Shown here one piece after another: positions 1-9,851 of a stretch of DNA of 64,000 nucleotides (position 1 is its first letter; each line of letters starts with the position of its first letter). Position numbers and translations under genes: made by a program. Under the pieces are notes generated by a model. The model saw only the letters and a program-made list of their open reading frames with translations, was not told where the DNA came from and did not search any database. The DNA comes from Prevotella sp. P5-50. GTDB lineage: Bacteria; Bacteroidota; Bacteroidia; Bacteroidales; Bacteroidaceae. Location of the stretch: the NCBI RefSeq assembly GCF_002251295.1, contig NZ_NPJA01000011.1, positions 1-64,000 on the forward strand, in the 5' to 3' direction.

Positions 1-344
1 ATATATAATATATATAAAAAATCGGCTCGAAAGTCAGAAACCGTTTATAAAAACTGTAAAACTGTAAAACTGTAAAACTGTAAAACGCAGTTGGCGCTCT
101 AACACTATGGTTCATTTCTATTACAGCGTCTAACAGCATACCCATGATTTTACCACAGGTTCAAGCCAATATACGTATAGTGCTCCACCTAACTGCCTAA
201 TATTCAGCAATATACAATAACCACTAAGATTTACACTCCAAAATTAGGCTTTGTAACGCATTGATACACAGAGAAATGTAACAAGGTGACGGACATTTCC
301 ATCACAAGTTGGCGACAAGTGGAACAACCTATTGTTTTTTTTCG
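1..344. other. AT-rich intergenic DNA with a short tandem repeat
   Basis: No gene was recognised here. The left end is alternating AT, followed by four perfect copies of the 8-bp unit ACTGTAAA at 53-84. The rest is unremarkable up to the promoter-like box at 345. The window edge hides what lies further left. Confidence 0.6.
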
Positions 345-352
345 TACCTTTG
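345..352 (+). promoter_or_regulatory. -7 promoter box (TACCTTTG) upstream of menB
   Basis: TACCTTTG matches the Bacteroidota -7 consensus TAnnTTTG. No well-spaced -33 TTTG is visible. Transcription would begin near 356 and read through the 178-bp duplicated element into menB, leaving a leader of about 250 nt. Confidence 0.5.
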
Positions 353-353
353 C

Positions 354-531
354 ACCGGAGTCCAAGAGAGAATCACTCATCGCACTGAACATTCCGTCCG
401 CACACAGACGTGGGCAACTCCTCAGTAAGTCACCAGTGAATCCGCATTAAATCCCAGAATCAGGCGGGCAAGATGGGACAAAATGGGAGGAACATGGGAA
501 CTGAAAAGGAGAAACCAACGATGTGGGAATG
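354..531 (+). repeat. Duplicated 178-bp element, copy A (candidate structured RNA or leader)
   Basis: This stretch is clearly similar along its whole length to 24486-24664. Shared blocks include AGAGAGAATCACT, CATTCCGTCCGCACACAGAC, AACTCCTCAGT and GATGTGGGAATG. Both copies begin just after a TAnnTTTG box. Neither has a convincing open reading frame. A small TCAC-NN-GTGA hairpin is kept in both. Copy A leads to menB while copy B has no downstream gene on its strand, so a stand-alone RNA or a mobile repeat are both possible. Confidence 0.6.
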
Positions 532-608
532 AAGCGAAAAACGAAGGATGAAAACGAAGGATGAAAATGGAACTCCAAAATGATAATAAACGAGTAAAGA
601 AACAGACT

Positions 609-1430
609 ATGACAACAAGACAATGGAAACCCATCAGAGCGTTTGAAGAGATCCTCTTCGAAGAATACAACGGCATTGCCAAGATTACCATCAACAGACC
701 ACGGTACCGCAACGCCTTCACACCAAAGACTACCCTCGAACTGAGTCAGGCCTTCGCCATCTGTCGTGAACTGCAGCGCATCCGCGTCGTACTGCTCACC
801 GGTGCCGGCGACAAAGCATTCTGTTCGGGAGGCGATATGCATGTGAAAGGCCGTGGAGGATATATTGACGAAGAAGGCGTGCCCAGACTGAGTGTCCTCG
901 ATGTGCAGATGCAGATACGCCGACTGCCCAAACCCGTTATTGCCATGGTCAACGGCTATGCTATCGGCGGCGGTCATGTGCTCCATCTGGTGTGCGACCT
1001 GACCATCGCATCGGAGAATGCCATCTTCGGACAGACTGGTCCTAAGGTCGGATCCTTTGACGCCGGCTTCGGTGCATCCTACCTCGCACGAATGGTGGGA
1101 CAGAAGAAGGCCCGCGAGATATGGTTTCTCTGTCGCCAGTATTCAGCCCAGGAGGCAGAACGTATGGGCATGGTCAACAAGGTCGTGCCATTCGACCAAC
1201 TGGAAGACGAGTGTGTGGCATGGGCAGAAGAGATGATGGAACGTTCACCCATTGCTTTGCGCATGATCAAAGCCGGACTCAATGCCGAACTCGACGGACA
1301 AGCCGGTATTCAGCAGTTGGCAGGCGATGCTACCATGCTCTACTACTTCCTCGATGAAGCACAAGAGGGTGGCAAGGCATTCTTGGAGAAGCGCAAACCC
1401 GATTTTGACAAATACCCTCAAATCCCCTGA
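609..1430 (+). CDS. menB: 1,4-dihydroxy-2-naphthoyl-CoA synthase
   Basis: This is a crotonase-fold enzyme that closes the second naphthoquinone ring, turning o-succinylbenzoyl-CoA into DHNA-CoA in menaquinone synthesis. The 273-residue product shows the family features [20 protein letters not shown] near the N-terminus, the oxyanion-hole stretch FCSGGD, the [16 protein letters not shown] segment and the C-terminal KPDF. The start at 609 (MTTRQW) is preferred; an in-frame ATG at 561 would add 16 basic residues not typical of the family. menC follows after 6 bp and menE overlaps menC, so the three form one operon. menF and menD, usual upstream neighbours in Bacteroidales, are not in the window. 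Confidence 0.93.
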   Translation: MTTRQWKPIRAFEEILFEEYNGIAKITINRPRYRNAFTPKTTLELSQAFAICRELQRIRVVLLTGAGDKAFCSGGDMHVKGRGGYIDEEGVPRLSVLDVQMQIRRLPKPVIAMVNGYAIGGGHVLHLVCDLTIASENAIFGQTGPKVGSFDAGFGASYLARMVGQKKAREIWFLCRQYSAQEAERMGMVNKVVPFDQLEDECVAWAEEMMERSPIALRMIKAGLNAELDGQAGIQQLAGDATMLYYFLDEAQEGGKAFLEKRKPDFDKYPQIP

Positions 1431-1436
1431 TCAGCA

Positions 1437-2453
1437 ATGTATAAGATAGACTTGGAAGAGCGGGTGCTCCATTTCCGACAGCCTGCCGGAACATCACGAG
1501 GCATCTATACCGACCGTCGGTCGTGGTTTGTGACCGTCACCGATGGCAATCGTCAGGGCGTGGGAGAATGTGCTCCGCTACCCCAACTCAGTTGTGACGA
1601 CCGTTCAGACTACGCCCAACTGTTGCGCCGCTTCTGCGACCAGATAGAACAGACGGGATGTTTCGACCCAGAACTCCTGCGCGACTATCCCTCGATGCTC
1701 TTCGGACTGGAAACCGCCATGCTCCATCTGCAAGCGGGTGACATCATCTTCGACACCCCATTCAGCAGGGGAGAAGAGGGAATCACCATCAACGGACTGG
1801 TATGGATGGGCAATTTCGAAGAGATGACCCAACGGCTCGACCAGAAACTCGACCAGGGATTCCACTGCGTGAAACTCAAGATTGGTGCCATCCGCTTTGA
1901 GGATGAACTCGAACTCGTGAAGCGCATACGCAACAGATACAGCCATCGGGAGGTGGAGCTGCGTGTCGATGCCAACGGAGCATTTGACTTTGAAGATGCA
2001 CTCTACCGCATGGAACTCTTAGCGCAATATGCAATCCACTCCATCGAACAGCCCATTCGTGCCGGGCAGTGGAGCTTCATGGCAGAACTCTGTCGCAACT
2101 CACCATTGCCCATCGCACTCGATGAAGAACTCATCGGTGTGAACGACAGAGACCAAAAACGACAGATGCTCAACATCATCCGTCCCGCTTATATCGTATT
2201 GAAACCCTCATTGCATGGCGGTATGATGGGAGTAAGAGAGTGGGTAGAGACAGCTCGCGATATGGGAATAGGCAGTTGGATAACCTCAGCATTGGAGAGT
2301 AATGTCGGTCTTGACGCCATTGCCCAACTCACAGCCGATATCTATGGTTCTGCCATCCGCATGCCCCAAGGACTGGGCACCGGCCAACTCTTTACGGATA
2401 ATATACCCATGCCGCTGACCATCAAGGATGACAAACTATGGCGATGCAGATAG
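1437..2453 (+). CDS. menC: o-succinylbenzoate synthase
   Basis: This enolase-superfamily enzyme dehydrates SHCHC to o-succinylbenzoate in menaquinone synthesis. The 338-residue protein has the catalytic pattern in order: the KxK motif in CVKLKIGAI, metal-binding Asp in RVDANGAF, Glu in SIEQPI, acidic residues in ALDEEL, and the second Lys in IVLKPSLHGG. It begins 6 bp after menB and its last 16 bp overlap the start of menE, so translation is probably coupled. The product would be activated by the next enzyme and then cyclised by MenB. Confidence 0.93.
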   Translation: MYKIDLEERVLHFRQPAGTSRGIYTDRRSWFVTVTDGNRQGVGECAPLPQLSCDDRSDYAQLLRRFCDQIEQTGCFDPELLRDYPSMLFGLETAMLHLQAGDIIFDTPFSRGEEGITINGLVWMGNFEEMTQRLDQKLDQGFHCVKLKIGAIRFEDELELVKRIRNRYSHREVELRVDANGAFDFEDALYRMELLAQYAIHSIEQPIRAGQWSFMAELCRNSPLPIALDEELIGVNDRDQKRQMLNIIRPAYIVLKPSLHGGMMGVREWVETARDMGIGSWITSALESNVGLDAIAQLTADIYGSAIRMPQGLGTGQLFTDNIPMPLTIKDDKLWRCR

Positions 2454-3433
2454 AAGAGTTTTTGGAGGAATGGCACAACGACTGTGACACCCTGCTCGTA
2501 CACACCAGTGGATCGACAGGGAACCCCAAACCCCTATGGGTGGAGAAACGACGCATGGAAGCGTCGGCACGTATTACCTGCCGTTTCCTCGGACTGAAAG
2601 CAGGAGACACCGCATTGCTCTGTCTGCCACTCGACTATATAGCCGGCAAGATGATGGTGGTCAGGTCGCTGGTGAGTCAACTGCGGCTGACAACGGTAGA
2701 ACCCAGCAGCCATCCTCTTGCCCTCTTGCCTCCATCACTACAGCAGATTGACTTTGCTGCCATGGTGCCCCTGCAGGTGTGCCAATCGCTGAAGAATGAT
2801 GAACAACGGCAACGGATCATGGATATTCGGCAACTGATTATCGGCGGTGGATCTATCGATGATCAATTGGCTGCACAGCTCCGAGATTTCCCACATGCCG
2901 TATGGAGCACCTACGGAATGACCGAGACGTTGTCGCATATCGCCCTCCGCCGGCTCAACGGGCCGCAACGGTCGGAATGGTACAAACCCTTTGAAGGTGT
3001 CGGTCTGTCGGTTACCGCCGAAGGTTGTTTGACGATAGATGCTCCTGCCGTACATGAGGGAGTGCTCGTGACCAACGATATCGTGGAACTGCGTGCTGAC
3101 GGATGTTTCCGTATTCTTGGCAGGCGCGATAATGTGATATGTTCGGGTGGCATCAAGATTCAGATGGAAGAGGTGGAGCGGTTGTTGCATGCTTATACCG
3201 ATGTGCCGTTGATGATAACCCGTGCACCCCATCCGGTATTGGGGCAACAGGTGGTCATGCTGACGGAGAGTGATGACAGGGAAGGCCTTCGCAACATTTG
3301 TCGTAATCATCTGCCTCGCTATTGGCAACCACGAAGCATCTTCACCGTAGCACATCTGCCTCAGACTGCGACCGGCAAACCTGCACGTGCCGAAGCTGAA
3401 CAAATGGCGGTTGCACACGGAATGCATGGATGA
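2438..3433 (+). CDS. menE: o-succinylbenzoate-CoA ligase
   Basis: This is an acyl-adenylate-forming ligase joining o-succinylbenzoate to CoA. Visible signatures are the phosphate-binding loop HTSGSTGNPKPLWVEK near residue 22, the YGMTETLSH motif near 160, the GRRDNVICSGGIKIQMEEVE hinge region and the C-terminal catalytic Lys in QTATGKPAR. At 331 residues it is shorter than MenE of Bacillus or E. coli (about 450-490) because the N-terminal part is trimmed, as in other Bacteroidota. It overlaps menC by 16 bp and ends the men operon. A hairpin with a T-tract follows at 3484. Confidence 0.9.
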   Translation: MAMQIEEFLEEWHNDCDTLLVHTSGSTGNPKPLWVEKRRMEASARITCRFLGLKAGDTALLCLPLDYIAGKMMVVRSLVSQLRLTTVEPSSHPLALLPPSLQQIDFAAMVPLQVCQSLKNDEQRQRIMDIRQLIIGGGSIDDQLAAQLRDFPHAVWSTYGMTETLSHIALRRLNGPQRSEWYKPFEGVGLSVTAEGCLTIDAPAVHEGVLVTNDIVELRADGCFRILGRRDNVICSGGIKIQMEEVERLLHAYTDVPLMITRAPHPVLGQQVVMLTESDDREGLRNICRNHLPRYWQPRSIFTVAHLPQTATGKPARAEAEQMAVAHGMHG

Positions 3434-3483
3434 CACTCAATAATCACAGATCATCAATCAGAATATAAAAGGACTGAAAACAT

Positions 3484-3517
3484 AAGGGGGACGTGTCCTC
3501 ACGGATTCGTCCCTCTT
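3484..3517 (+). terminator. Rho-independent terminator after menE
   Basis: AAGGGGGACG pairs with CGTCCCTCTT (one G-T pair) around a 14-nt loop and is followed by TTTTC. It lies 50 bp after the menE stop and between convergent menE and aroB. Confidence 0.7.
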
Positions 3518-3587
3518 TTCGGTTGTTAGTATTATAAATAGGTAGTAGAACGAAATGATGCCAAAGCATCATGATGGGTATATCGGT

Positions 3588-4643
3588 TCAGCACTCACGA
3601 TAGAAATCGAGTGCCTCTTTGATTTCGTCTTCAGTAGCTGTTTGGTCGATGCGGATGTCGCCCACATGGCCCAAAAGCGTGAAGTTGATGGTGTTGCCCA
3701 CATTCTTCTTGTCGTGGTGCATCAATTCTATCAGTCGAGGATAGTCGTCGCAGGTGATTGCCATCCGTCCGTAGTTCTCCTTGATGAATGCCACGGTCTG
3801 ACGCATGATGTCGGTGGGAAATCCAGTCTTGACACAACAGAGATACAACTCCACAATCAGTCCGTATGCTACCGCATAGCCGTGAAGAATAGGCTGGCGC
3901 TCCAATGCCAACGATTCGAAAGCATGTCCTGCCGTATGTCCGAGGTTGAGTGCTTTGCGGATGCCGTGCTCTGTGGGATCTTCCGTCACGATGTGTTGCT
4001 TCACACTCACATTATCAGCCACCATTTCACTGGTGATGTGCGAGGTGACAGGGGCGAAGCAAACCAACTGACTCCAGCGTTCTTTGGTGGAAATCAGTCC
4101 GTGTTTCAACATCTCCGCATAGCCAGAGAGAATATTCTCCCGATCCATGGTGTGCAGAAATTCAGTATCGAGGATGACACAACAGGCATTGTTGAATACA
4201 CCGATTTCATTTTTCAATCCTCCGAAATTGATGCCCGTCTTGCCGCCAACACTGGCATCGACCATAGAGAGCAGGGTAGTGGGGATGTTGATATAAGCAA
4301 TGCCGCGCTTGAATGTGGAAGCAGCAAACCCACCTAAATCGGTGACCATGCCACCACCCAGATTGACCATCAGCGAATGGCGTGTGGCACCAAGGCGTTG
4401 CATTTCGCTCCAAACAAAGGATAGGGTATCGAGCGTCTTGTGAGTGTCGGTACAGCCGATGGTGATCAACTGTGCATCGTGCATCGACGGACATTGGCAG
4501 ACCAGAGGCCAACATGCTTTGAGCGTTGTTTCATCAACAAGCACCAAAAGACGGTCGTGGCTACATGCCGCTACAGCTTCGTCGAGTGCTTTCCGAATGT
4601 TTTGTGATATGATAACCTTCTGTTGTTTCATTTCTGTCTGCAA
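3588..4643 (-). CDS. aroB: 3-dehydroquinate synthase
   Basis: AroB converts DAHP to 3-dehydroquinate in the shikimate pathway, using NAD+ and a divalent metal. The 351-residue protein shows the NAD-binding GGGMVTDLGGFAAS, the conserved PTTLLSMVDASVGGKT, and the metal-ligand region LNLGHTAGHAFE, with a further His in ILHGYAVAYG. Translation may start here or at the second Met (4631, MKQQKV). It is monocistronic and convergent with menE. A TAATTTTG -7 box is visible on this strand at 4641-4648, very close to the second start. Confidence 0.95.
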   Translation of the reverse strand: MQTEMKQQKVIISQNIRKALDEAVAACSHDRLLVLVDETTLKACWPLVCQCPSMHDAQLITIGCTDTHKTLDTLSFVWSEMQRLGATRHSLMVNLGGGMVTDLGGFAASTFKRGIAYINIPTTLLSMVDASVGGKTGINFGGLKNEIGVFNNACCVILDTEFLHTMDRENILSGYAEMLKHGLISTKERWSQLVCFAPVTSHITSEMVADNVSVKQHIVTEDPTEHGIRKALNLGHTAGHAFESLALERQPILHGYAVAYGLIVELYLCCVKTGFPTDIMRQTVAFIKENYGRMAITCDDYPRLIELMHHDKKNVGNTINFTLLGHVGDIRIDQTATEDEIKEALDFYREC

Positions 4644-4786
4644 AATTAGTATAAAATTTGCAATTTCGTCTATAAAAATTATAGATAATTGACGAAATGG
4701 GCATTTTTCCTGTTTTTTGGGTTAAACTCTTTGGCGATTTAAGCGTCAAAAACCCCAGATTGAACTTAAAACGTTACCTATAGAAA

Positions 4787-7735
4787 ATGAAAAAGAGATT
4801 CCTAATGACCCTGATGACGTTGACCATTGCCATAATAGCCATGGCGCAGCGCTCCATTACGGGTAAAGTGATTGAAAACGACTCGCAGGATCCAGTGGCA
4901 CAGACCACCGTACGCCTGTTGAAGACAGACAGTACGATGGTGAAAGGTGTGTTGACTGATTTGAATGGACAGTTCTCGCTGAAAGCACCAGCCACAGGCC
5001 GATATATTATTCAGGTGACCTGTGTGGGATTTAAAACCTATACCAAGCGCATCAATGTGACAGCCGACAAGAATGTGGCTTTGGGCACTATTGCCCTTTC
5101 GCCCGATGCTATTATGCTGAAAGGAGCCACCGTTACCGGACATGCAGCCAAGGTGACTGTCAAGGCCGACACCTTTGTATATAATGCATCAGCATACCGC
5201 ACTCCAGAAGGATCGGTAGTGGAAGAACTCGTGCGTCGCCTCCCTGGTGCACAGGTTGACGACTCTGGTAAGATTACCATCAACGGTAAGGAGGTGAAAA
5301 AAATACTGATCGACGGTAAGGAGTTTATGACAGGTGACACCAAGACAGCCATGAAGAATCTGCCCACCTCTATTGTAGAACGTGTGCGGGCATACGATCA
5401 GAAGAGTGACCAGGCGCGTGTGACAGGTATTGATGATGGCGAAGAGGAAACCGTGCTCGACTTCGGTGTGAAGAAGGGCATGAACCACGGACAGATGCTC
5501 AACGTGAATCTCGGGGCTGGTACGAAAGACCGTTACAGCAACCGTGCCTTTGGCGGTACGCAGAGCAAAGACCTTAAGGCCTTCGGTATGATGAGTGCTA
5601 ACAATGTAAACGATATGGGATTCCCCGGCGGTGGCGGTGGACGCTTCGGCGGTGGACGACAGGGACTGACAGCTACCAAGATGGTGGGCTTCAACCTCAA
5701 CTATGAGATTCCCGATAAGCTGATTCTCGACGGTAGTGTGCGCTGGAACCACAGCGACGGTGATACCTATGTGTTGAAATCAACCGAAAACTTCCTAAGC
5801 GGAACAGCCTCTACCTTTGGCAACAGCCGTAACCAGAACTATACACGATCCAACAACTGGGATGTACGCATGCGTTTGGAATGGACTCCCGACAGCATGA
5901 CCAATATCATGTTTCGTCCGCACTTCACCTATGGTTCCAACGACGGACTCAGCAAAGGTTATTCGCTGACCTTTGATGAAGACCCCTATACCTATGGCAA
6001 CGACCCCCTCAACAATGATGAACTGGTGGAAGCCATGCGCAACGACGGACTCGTCAAAAACCGTAACAACGACAACTCGCTCAGTTATAGCGACTCGAAA
6101 AATGCTGGTGCAAAATTGCAGATGAACCGCAAGCTGAGTGCCAACGGCCGCAACGTGACCTTGACCCTGGGCGGTAACTATGGTGACGGCATGAGCAAAT
6201 CGTTTACCAACAGTATGGTGGAGTATTTCCAACTGCTTAATAGTGCGGGTAGCGACTCAACCTATCAAGCCAACAGATACGCCGTGACTCCCACTACCAA
6301 CTGGAACTACAGTATCAAGGCTCTCTACAGCGAACCTATCCTGCCCAAAACTTATTTGCAGTTCAGTTACCAGTATCAGTATAAATACTCGAAGAGCGAC
6401 CGTGGTACTTACGACCTCAGCAATATCAATGCCAACTTCTTTGATGTCGATGCAGACTACCGCCAGTGGGACAGTTACCTCTCGCTCCTGGGCAATGCCT
6501 CGCTCGACAACTATCGCGACAATAAGCTCAGCCGTTATTCGGAATATAAAAACTACATCCACACAGCCGATGTCATGTTGCGCGTGATAAAAAAAGACTA
6601 TAATTTCAATGTGGGTGTGCAGGTAGTGCCACAGAAGTCACACTTCGTGCAGGACTATCAGAGCGTACATACTGATACCACCCGTACGGTGACCAATGTC
6701 ACCCCGACAGCCGATTTCCGTTGGAAGATTTCGAAGTTGAGTCAGTTGCGCTTCACCTACCGCGGAAATACCAGTCAGCCTTCAATGACCGATCTGCTCG
6801 ATATTACCGATGACAGCAATCCACTCAACGTCAAGAAGGGTAACCCAGGACTGAAACCATCGTTTACCCAAAATTTCCGTCTCTTCTACAACAACTATAT
6901 CCAGAATCATCAGCGTAGCATTATGGCGCATCTGATGTTTTCAACTACCGACAACTCCATCTCCAATATGGTGACCTACGATAAGACAACCGGTGGACGA
7001 ACCACACGGCCTGAGAATATCAACGGCAACTGGAATGCCTTCGGTATGTTTATGTTCAATACCGCAATCGATACTGCTGCCTATTTCAATGTGAACACCT
7101 TCACGACGGTGAACTACAGCAACAGTGTAGGATATGTCAGTGTGGATAAGGCAGACTCACAGAAGTCAACCACTCGCACTACGAATCTCAGCGAACGCAT
7201 TGCTGCCAGCTACCGCAACGATTGGTTGGAATTTGAACTCAACGGTTCACTCAGTTATATGCACGCTCGCAGTAAACTGCAGGCCAACAACAACCTCGAC
7301 ACATGGACCTTCTCCTATGGTGCCAGTTTGATGCTGACCGCACCATGGGGTACGCAACTGTCGTCAGGACTCAATATGAACAGTCGTCGTGGTTTCAGCG
7401 ACTCGTCGATGAATACCAACGAACTGATATGGAATGCACAACTCTCGCAGTCGTTCCTCCGTGGCAACGCACTCACCGTGTCACTCCAGCTCTACGACAT
7501 CCTTCATCAGCAATCTACCTTCAGCCGCACGGTCAATGCCATGCAGCGTGCTGATACGGAATACAACGCCATTACCAACTATGCCATGCTGACCGCATCA
7601 TACAGGCTGAATATCTTCGGAGGCAAGTCGAGCATGCGCGGTCCACATGATAACCGTCGAGGCATGCGCGGTCCTGGCTTTGGTGGTCCCGGACATGGTC
7701 CTGGTGGAGGTTTCGGCGGTCCACGCAGATTCTAA
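4787..7735 (+). CDS. Outer membrane beta-barrel protein (TonB-receptor-like, OMP_b-brl_3 type)
   Basis: This 982-residue protein has a signal peptide (1-20, ending AMA-QR), a carboxypeptidase-regulatory-like beta-sandwich (about 22-105, starting SITGKVIENDSQDPV), a plug-like segment with EELVRRLPGAQVD and ILIDGKEF (about 140-180), then a long barrel of alternating aromatic and polar strands. The C-terminus after the barrel is a Gly/Pro/Arg tail (GGPGHGPGGGFGGPRRF), odd for a barrel protein, which normally ends with an aromatic strand. No SusD-like partner lies beside it, so a classical polysaccharide-uptake role is unsupported. The substrate cannot be read from the sequence. Confidence 0.85.
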   Translation: MKKRFLMTLMTLTIAIIAMAQRSITGKVIENDSQDPVAQTTVRLLKTDSTMVKGVLTDLNGQFSLKAPATGRYIIQVTCVGFKTYTKRINVTADKNVALGTIALSPDAIMLKGATVTGHAAKVTVKADTFVYNASAYRTPEGSVVEELVRRLPGAQVDDSGKITINGKEVKKILIDGKEFMTGDTKTAMKNLPTSIVERVRAYDQKSDQARVTGIDDGEEETVLDFGVKKGMNHGQMLNVNLGAGTKDRYSNRAFGGTQSKDLKAFGMMSANNVNDMGFPGGGGGRFGGGRQGLTATKMVGFNLNYEIPDKLILDGSVRWNHSDGDTYVLKSTENFLSGTASTFGNSRNQNYTRSNNWDVRMRLEWTPDSMTNIMFRPHFTYGSNDGLSKGYSLTFDEDPYTYGNDPLNNDELVEAMRNDGLVKNRNNDNSLSYSDSKNAGAKLQMNRKLSANGRNVTLTLGGNYGDGMSKSFTNSMVEYFQLLNSAGSDSTYQANRYAVTPTTNWNYSIKALYSEPILPKTYLQFSYQYQYKYSKSDRGTYDLSNINANFFDVDADYRQWDSYLSLLGNASLDNYRDNKLSRYSEYKNYIHTADVMLRVIKKDYNFNVGVQVVPQKSHFVQDYQSVHTDTTRTVTNVTPTADFRWKISKLSQLRFTYRGNTSQPSMTDLLDITDDSNPLNVKKGNPGLKPSFTQNFRLFYNNYIQNHQRSIMAHLMFSTTDNSISNMVTYDKTTGGRTTRPENINGNWNAFGMFMFNTAIDTAAYFNVNTFTTVNYSNSVGYVSVDKADSQKSTTRTTNLSERIAASYRNDWLEFELNGSLSYMHARSKLQANNNLDTWTFSYGASLMLTAPWGTQLSSGLNMNSRRGFSDSSMNTNELIWNAQLSQSFLRGNALTVSLQLYDILHQQSTFSRTVNAMQRADTEYNAITNYAMLTASYRLNIFGGKSSMRGPHDNRRGMRGPGFGGPGHGPGGGFGGPRRF

Positions 7736-7757
7736 CATCAACTGTTTTCAACAATAC

Positions 7758-7799
7758 AAGAAAAGGTGCAGGCCATTATTATTGGTCTGCACCTTTCTT
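7758..7799. terminator. Bidirectional terminator between the barrel protein and DUF5606 gene
   Basis: GGTGCAGGCC and GGTCTGCACC form a stem flanked by A- and T-rich sides (AAGAAAA ... TTTCTT), suited to stop transcription from both convergent genes. Confidence 0.75.
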
Positions 7800-7821
7800 A
7801 TGGGGGATATTGACGACAGGA

Positions 7822-8265
7822 TTATTCTGCTTTGCGGTCGTCGATATTGTCACCCTCTGTGGGAACCATCTCCTCTTCAAAGTCGGTAACACCAGCTTTT
7901 ACAAGGATGTTGTACCACTGAATGAGCTTTTTGATGTCGCTGTTGTGAACGCGGTCGCGATCCCATTCAGGCAACACCTTGGTGAAATACTCATGGAGTT
8001 CGGCAGGACTTGCCTTCTTGTAGTTGAGGCTTGACTCCTTGCCACCTTCCAAATCACGCAGTGAGGCGAGGATGGTCATCAAGGGCACATCGTCTGTTTC
8101 GGTAAACATGGCGATGTCGGCCAGTGATGTGATACGGTCGTTGCCGAAAGCAGGCATGCGCTTATGTGTCGCATCGAGTGCCTCAACGATGAGGCTGTTG
8201 TTGCCGCGTGACACGAGTTTGTAAAGTCCCGGTTTGCCCGAGATGGCTAAAATAGTCTGTTTCAT
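7822..8265 (-). CDS. DUF5606 family protein
   Basis: This 147-residue protein begins MKQTILAISGKPGLYKLVSR, characteristic of the DUF5606 family found throughout Bacteroidota. No function is established for the family. The N-terminal half looks like a small beta-rich domain, followed by a helical part (KKLIQWYNILVKAG) and an acidic, disordered-looking tail. Its start overlaps the coaE stop by 4 bp, so it is the last gene of the block that starts with nusB, and translation is probably coupled. Confidence 0.85.
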   Translation of the reverse strand: MKQTILAISGKPGLYKLVSRGNNSLIVEALDATHKRMPAFGNDRITSLADIAMFTETDDVPLMTILASLRDLEGGKESSLNYKKASPAELHEYFTKVLPEWDRDRVHNSDIKKLIQWYNILVKAGVTDFEEEMVPTEGDNIDDRKAE

Positions 8266-8843
8266 GATTTGTATGCTAATTGTTTGATAATTGTTTCTAT
8301 TTGTGGTTCGAGGGGCTGTATGCCGTCGTTGACAATCTCGAAGTCAGACAGCTGCCGCACTTTTTCCTGAGACCATTGGCGTTGCATCCACTGCATCACC
8401 TTCTCCCTGCTGATGTGGTCGCGTGACATGACTCGGTTGATGCGCACCTCATCGGGAGCACTCACCATGACAACCTTATCGACCAAGCGGTTGATGCCTG
8501 ATTCGAAGAGGATGGCACTCTCCATCCACTGGATGCCGCTCTCCTCGAAATCGCGGAATACGGCAGGATGGACGATGTCGTTGATGGCTTGCGCATGGGT
8601 ATCGCTCTGCAAGAGGAAACGCGTCACGGCAGCCTTGTTGAGCGTGTGTTCGTCTTTGTCGGTCTGACAGAGAAAAGCATCGGGGCCGATGAGTTGGCAG
8701 AGTCCTTTATATATAATAGGTGAGGTGCGAATGAGGCGTTTGGCAGCCTCGTCGCAGTCGTAAACCTCGATGCCACGCTGTTTGAGCAGGCGACACACGT
8801 AACTCTTACCTGTTCCGATTCCTCCTGTGATACCTATCTTCAT
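8262..8843 (-). CDS. coaE: Dephospho-CoA kinase
   Basis: CoaE phosphorylates dephospho-CoA on the ribose 3'-hydroxyl, the last step of CoA synthesis. The P-loop GITGGIGTGKSYV is at the extreme N-terminus and DCDEAAKRLI carries the substrate-binding Asp. The 193-residue length is normal. It overlaps the upstream YbbR-like gene by 4 bp and the downstream DUF5606 gene by 4 bp. Confidence 0.94.
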   Translation of the reverse strand: MKIGITGGIGTGKSYVCRLLKQRGIEVYDCDEAAKRLIRTSPIIYKGLCQLIGPDAFLCQTDKDEHTLNKAAVTRFLLQSDTHAQAINDIVHPAVFRDFEESGIQWMESAILFESGINRLVDKVVMVSAPDEVRINRVMSRDHISREKVMQWMQRQWSQEKVRQLSDFEIVNDGIQPLEPQIETIIKQLAYKS

Positions 8844-9814
8844 TCTTCTTCGATGAGATAATCCACCTGTTTCATTTCGAGAGTGGCGCGACTGATGCCA
8901 TGAGGCACATTGCGCAGGTAGATGTTACACTTGTCAGACGGATGCTGCATGATTTCCTGGTAGTCTGCCACAACGGTGAAGTCCTCTGGGCGCAACGACC
9001 TGAACTGGTTGACACCCGTGATGAAGTTCACCTTGACCTTTTGCGGGAAGGTGCGCAACACTTTACCCTTCGGCATGTTGATGGCTTGAATGGTTACACC
9101 ATCGATACTCTCTTCGGTGAGGACATCGGTAAAGAATCCGATGCGCACATATTCAGGTACAACCTTCACATCTTTAATATGTGCCAACCGGCAGTCAACC
9201 ATCAAAGTGTCGCGGAATCCTGCATAGTTGAGCGGCTCGGTGAACATGGCACGAATGCTGTCGAGTTTCTCGCTTGAGGCATAAACGTCAACACTGTCGG
9301 GCCAATATTGCACATGTGAGATGAAATAAAGCTGTTCGGGAATGACACGGCCAGCCCATCTTACCGGTACACGCTTGCGCTCACCGTTGTTATAACTGAA
9401 ATCCACCCTGTCGGGCTTCATGCTGATAATAGAGGTGGACGATTCCAGTTGTAGTTCGATGAGGCGTTTGAGTTCACTGCTGCTAACCGCTCCTTTTCCT
9501 TGCCCTCGGTCATAGGTCTTGAAGGGAATATTGACCATTGTGGTGTGGTTGTAAAGATAGCCCATGATGACCCAACCCTTGTCGCGTAAGGTGACGCGGA
9601 TGGTATCTGTCTCAGACGAGGTGAGTACGGCATTGCGAGGGACTCCCTTGATGCGTATGAGAACCTTCACTTCCTGTTCGTAGGTCTCATTGAGAGTGAG
9701 AATAAGCCAGAAAGCTCCCGATAGAAAAAGAAAAAACAGAAACACCAGAAGTTGCTTGCTCATGGTGCTGAACAAGAAACGTCTGGTGATCCGTGTCAGG
9801 TGTTGTGGATTCAA
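8840..9814 (-). CDS. YbbR-like domain protein (CdaR-like)
   Basis: The 324-residue product has one N-terminal membrane segment (about 20-42, LLVFLFFLFLSGAFWLILTL) and then extracytoplasmic beta-rich repeats of the YbbR type (for example VDFSYNNGERKRVPVRW and VTIQAINMPKGKVLRTFPQKVKVNF). In Firmicutes the related CdaR regulates a di-adenylate cyclase. No cyclase gene is adjacent here, so that role is not supported in this window. It lies between yajC and coaE and overlaps coaE by 4 bp. Confidence 0.82.
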   Translation of the reverse strand: MNPQHLTRITRRFLFSTMSKQLLVFLFFLFLSGAFWLILTLNETYEQEVKVLIRIKGVPRNAVLTSSETDTIRVTLRDKGWVIMGYLYNHTTMVNIPFKTYDRGQGKGAVSSSELKRLIELQLESSTSIISMKPDRVDFSYNNGERKRVPVRWAGRVIPEQLYFISHVQYWPDSVDVYASSEKLDSIRAMFTEPLNYAGFRDTLMVDCRLAHIKDVKVVPEYVRIGFFTDVLTEESIDGVTIQAINMPKGKVLRTFPQKVKVNFITGVNQFRSLRPEDFTVVADYQEIMQHPSDKCNIYLRNVPHGISRATLEMKQVDYLIEEE

Positions 9815-9851
9815 AATGCTGACTTAATAGTCGCGGCATGAATGCCGGATG

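Noticed and set aside
53..84. ACTGTAAA x4 as a phase-variation tract
   Set aside because: It is not within or next to a start codon or promoter of any visible gene, so no function can be suggested.
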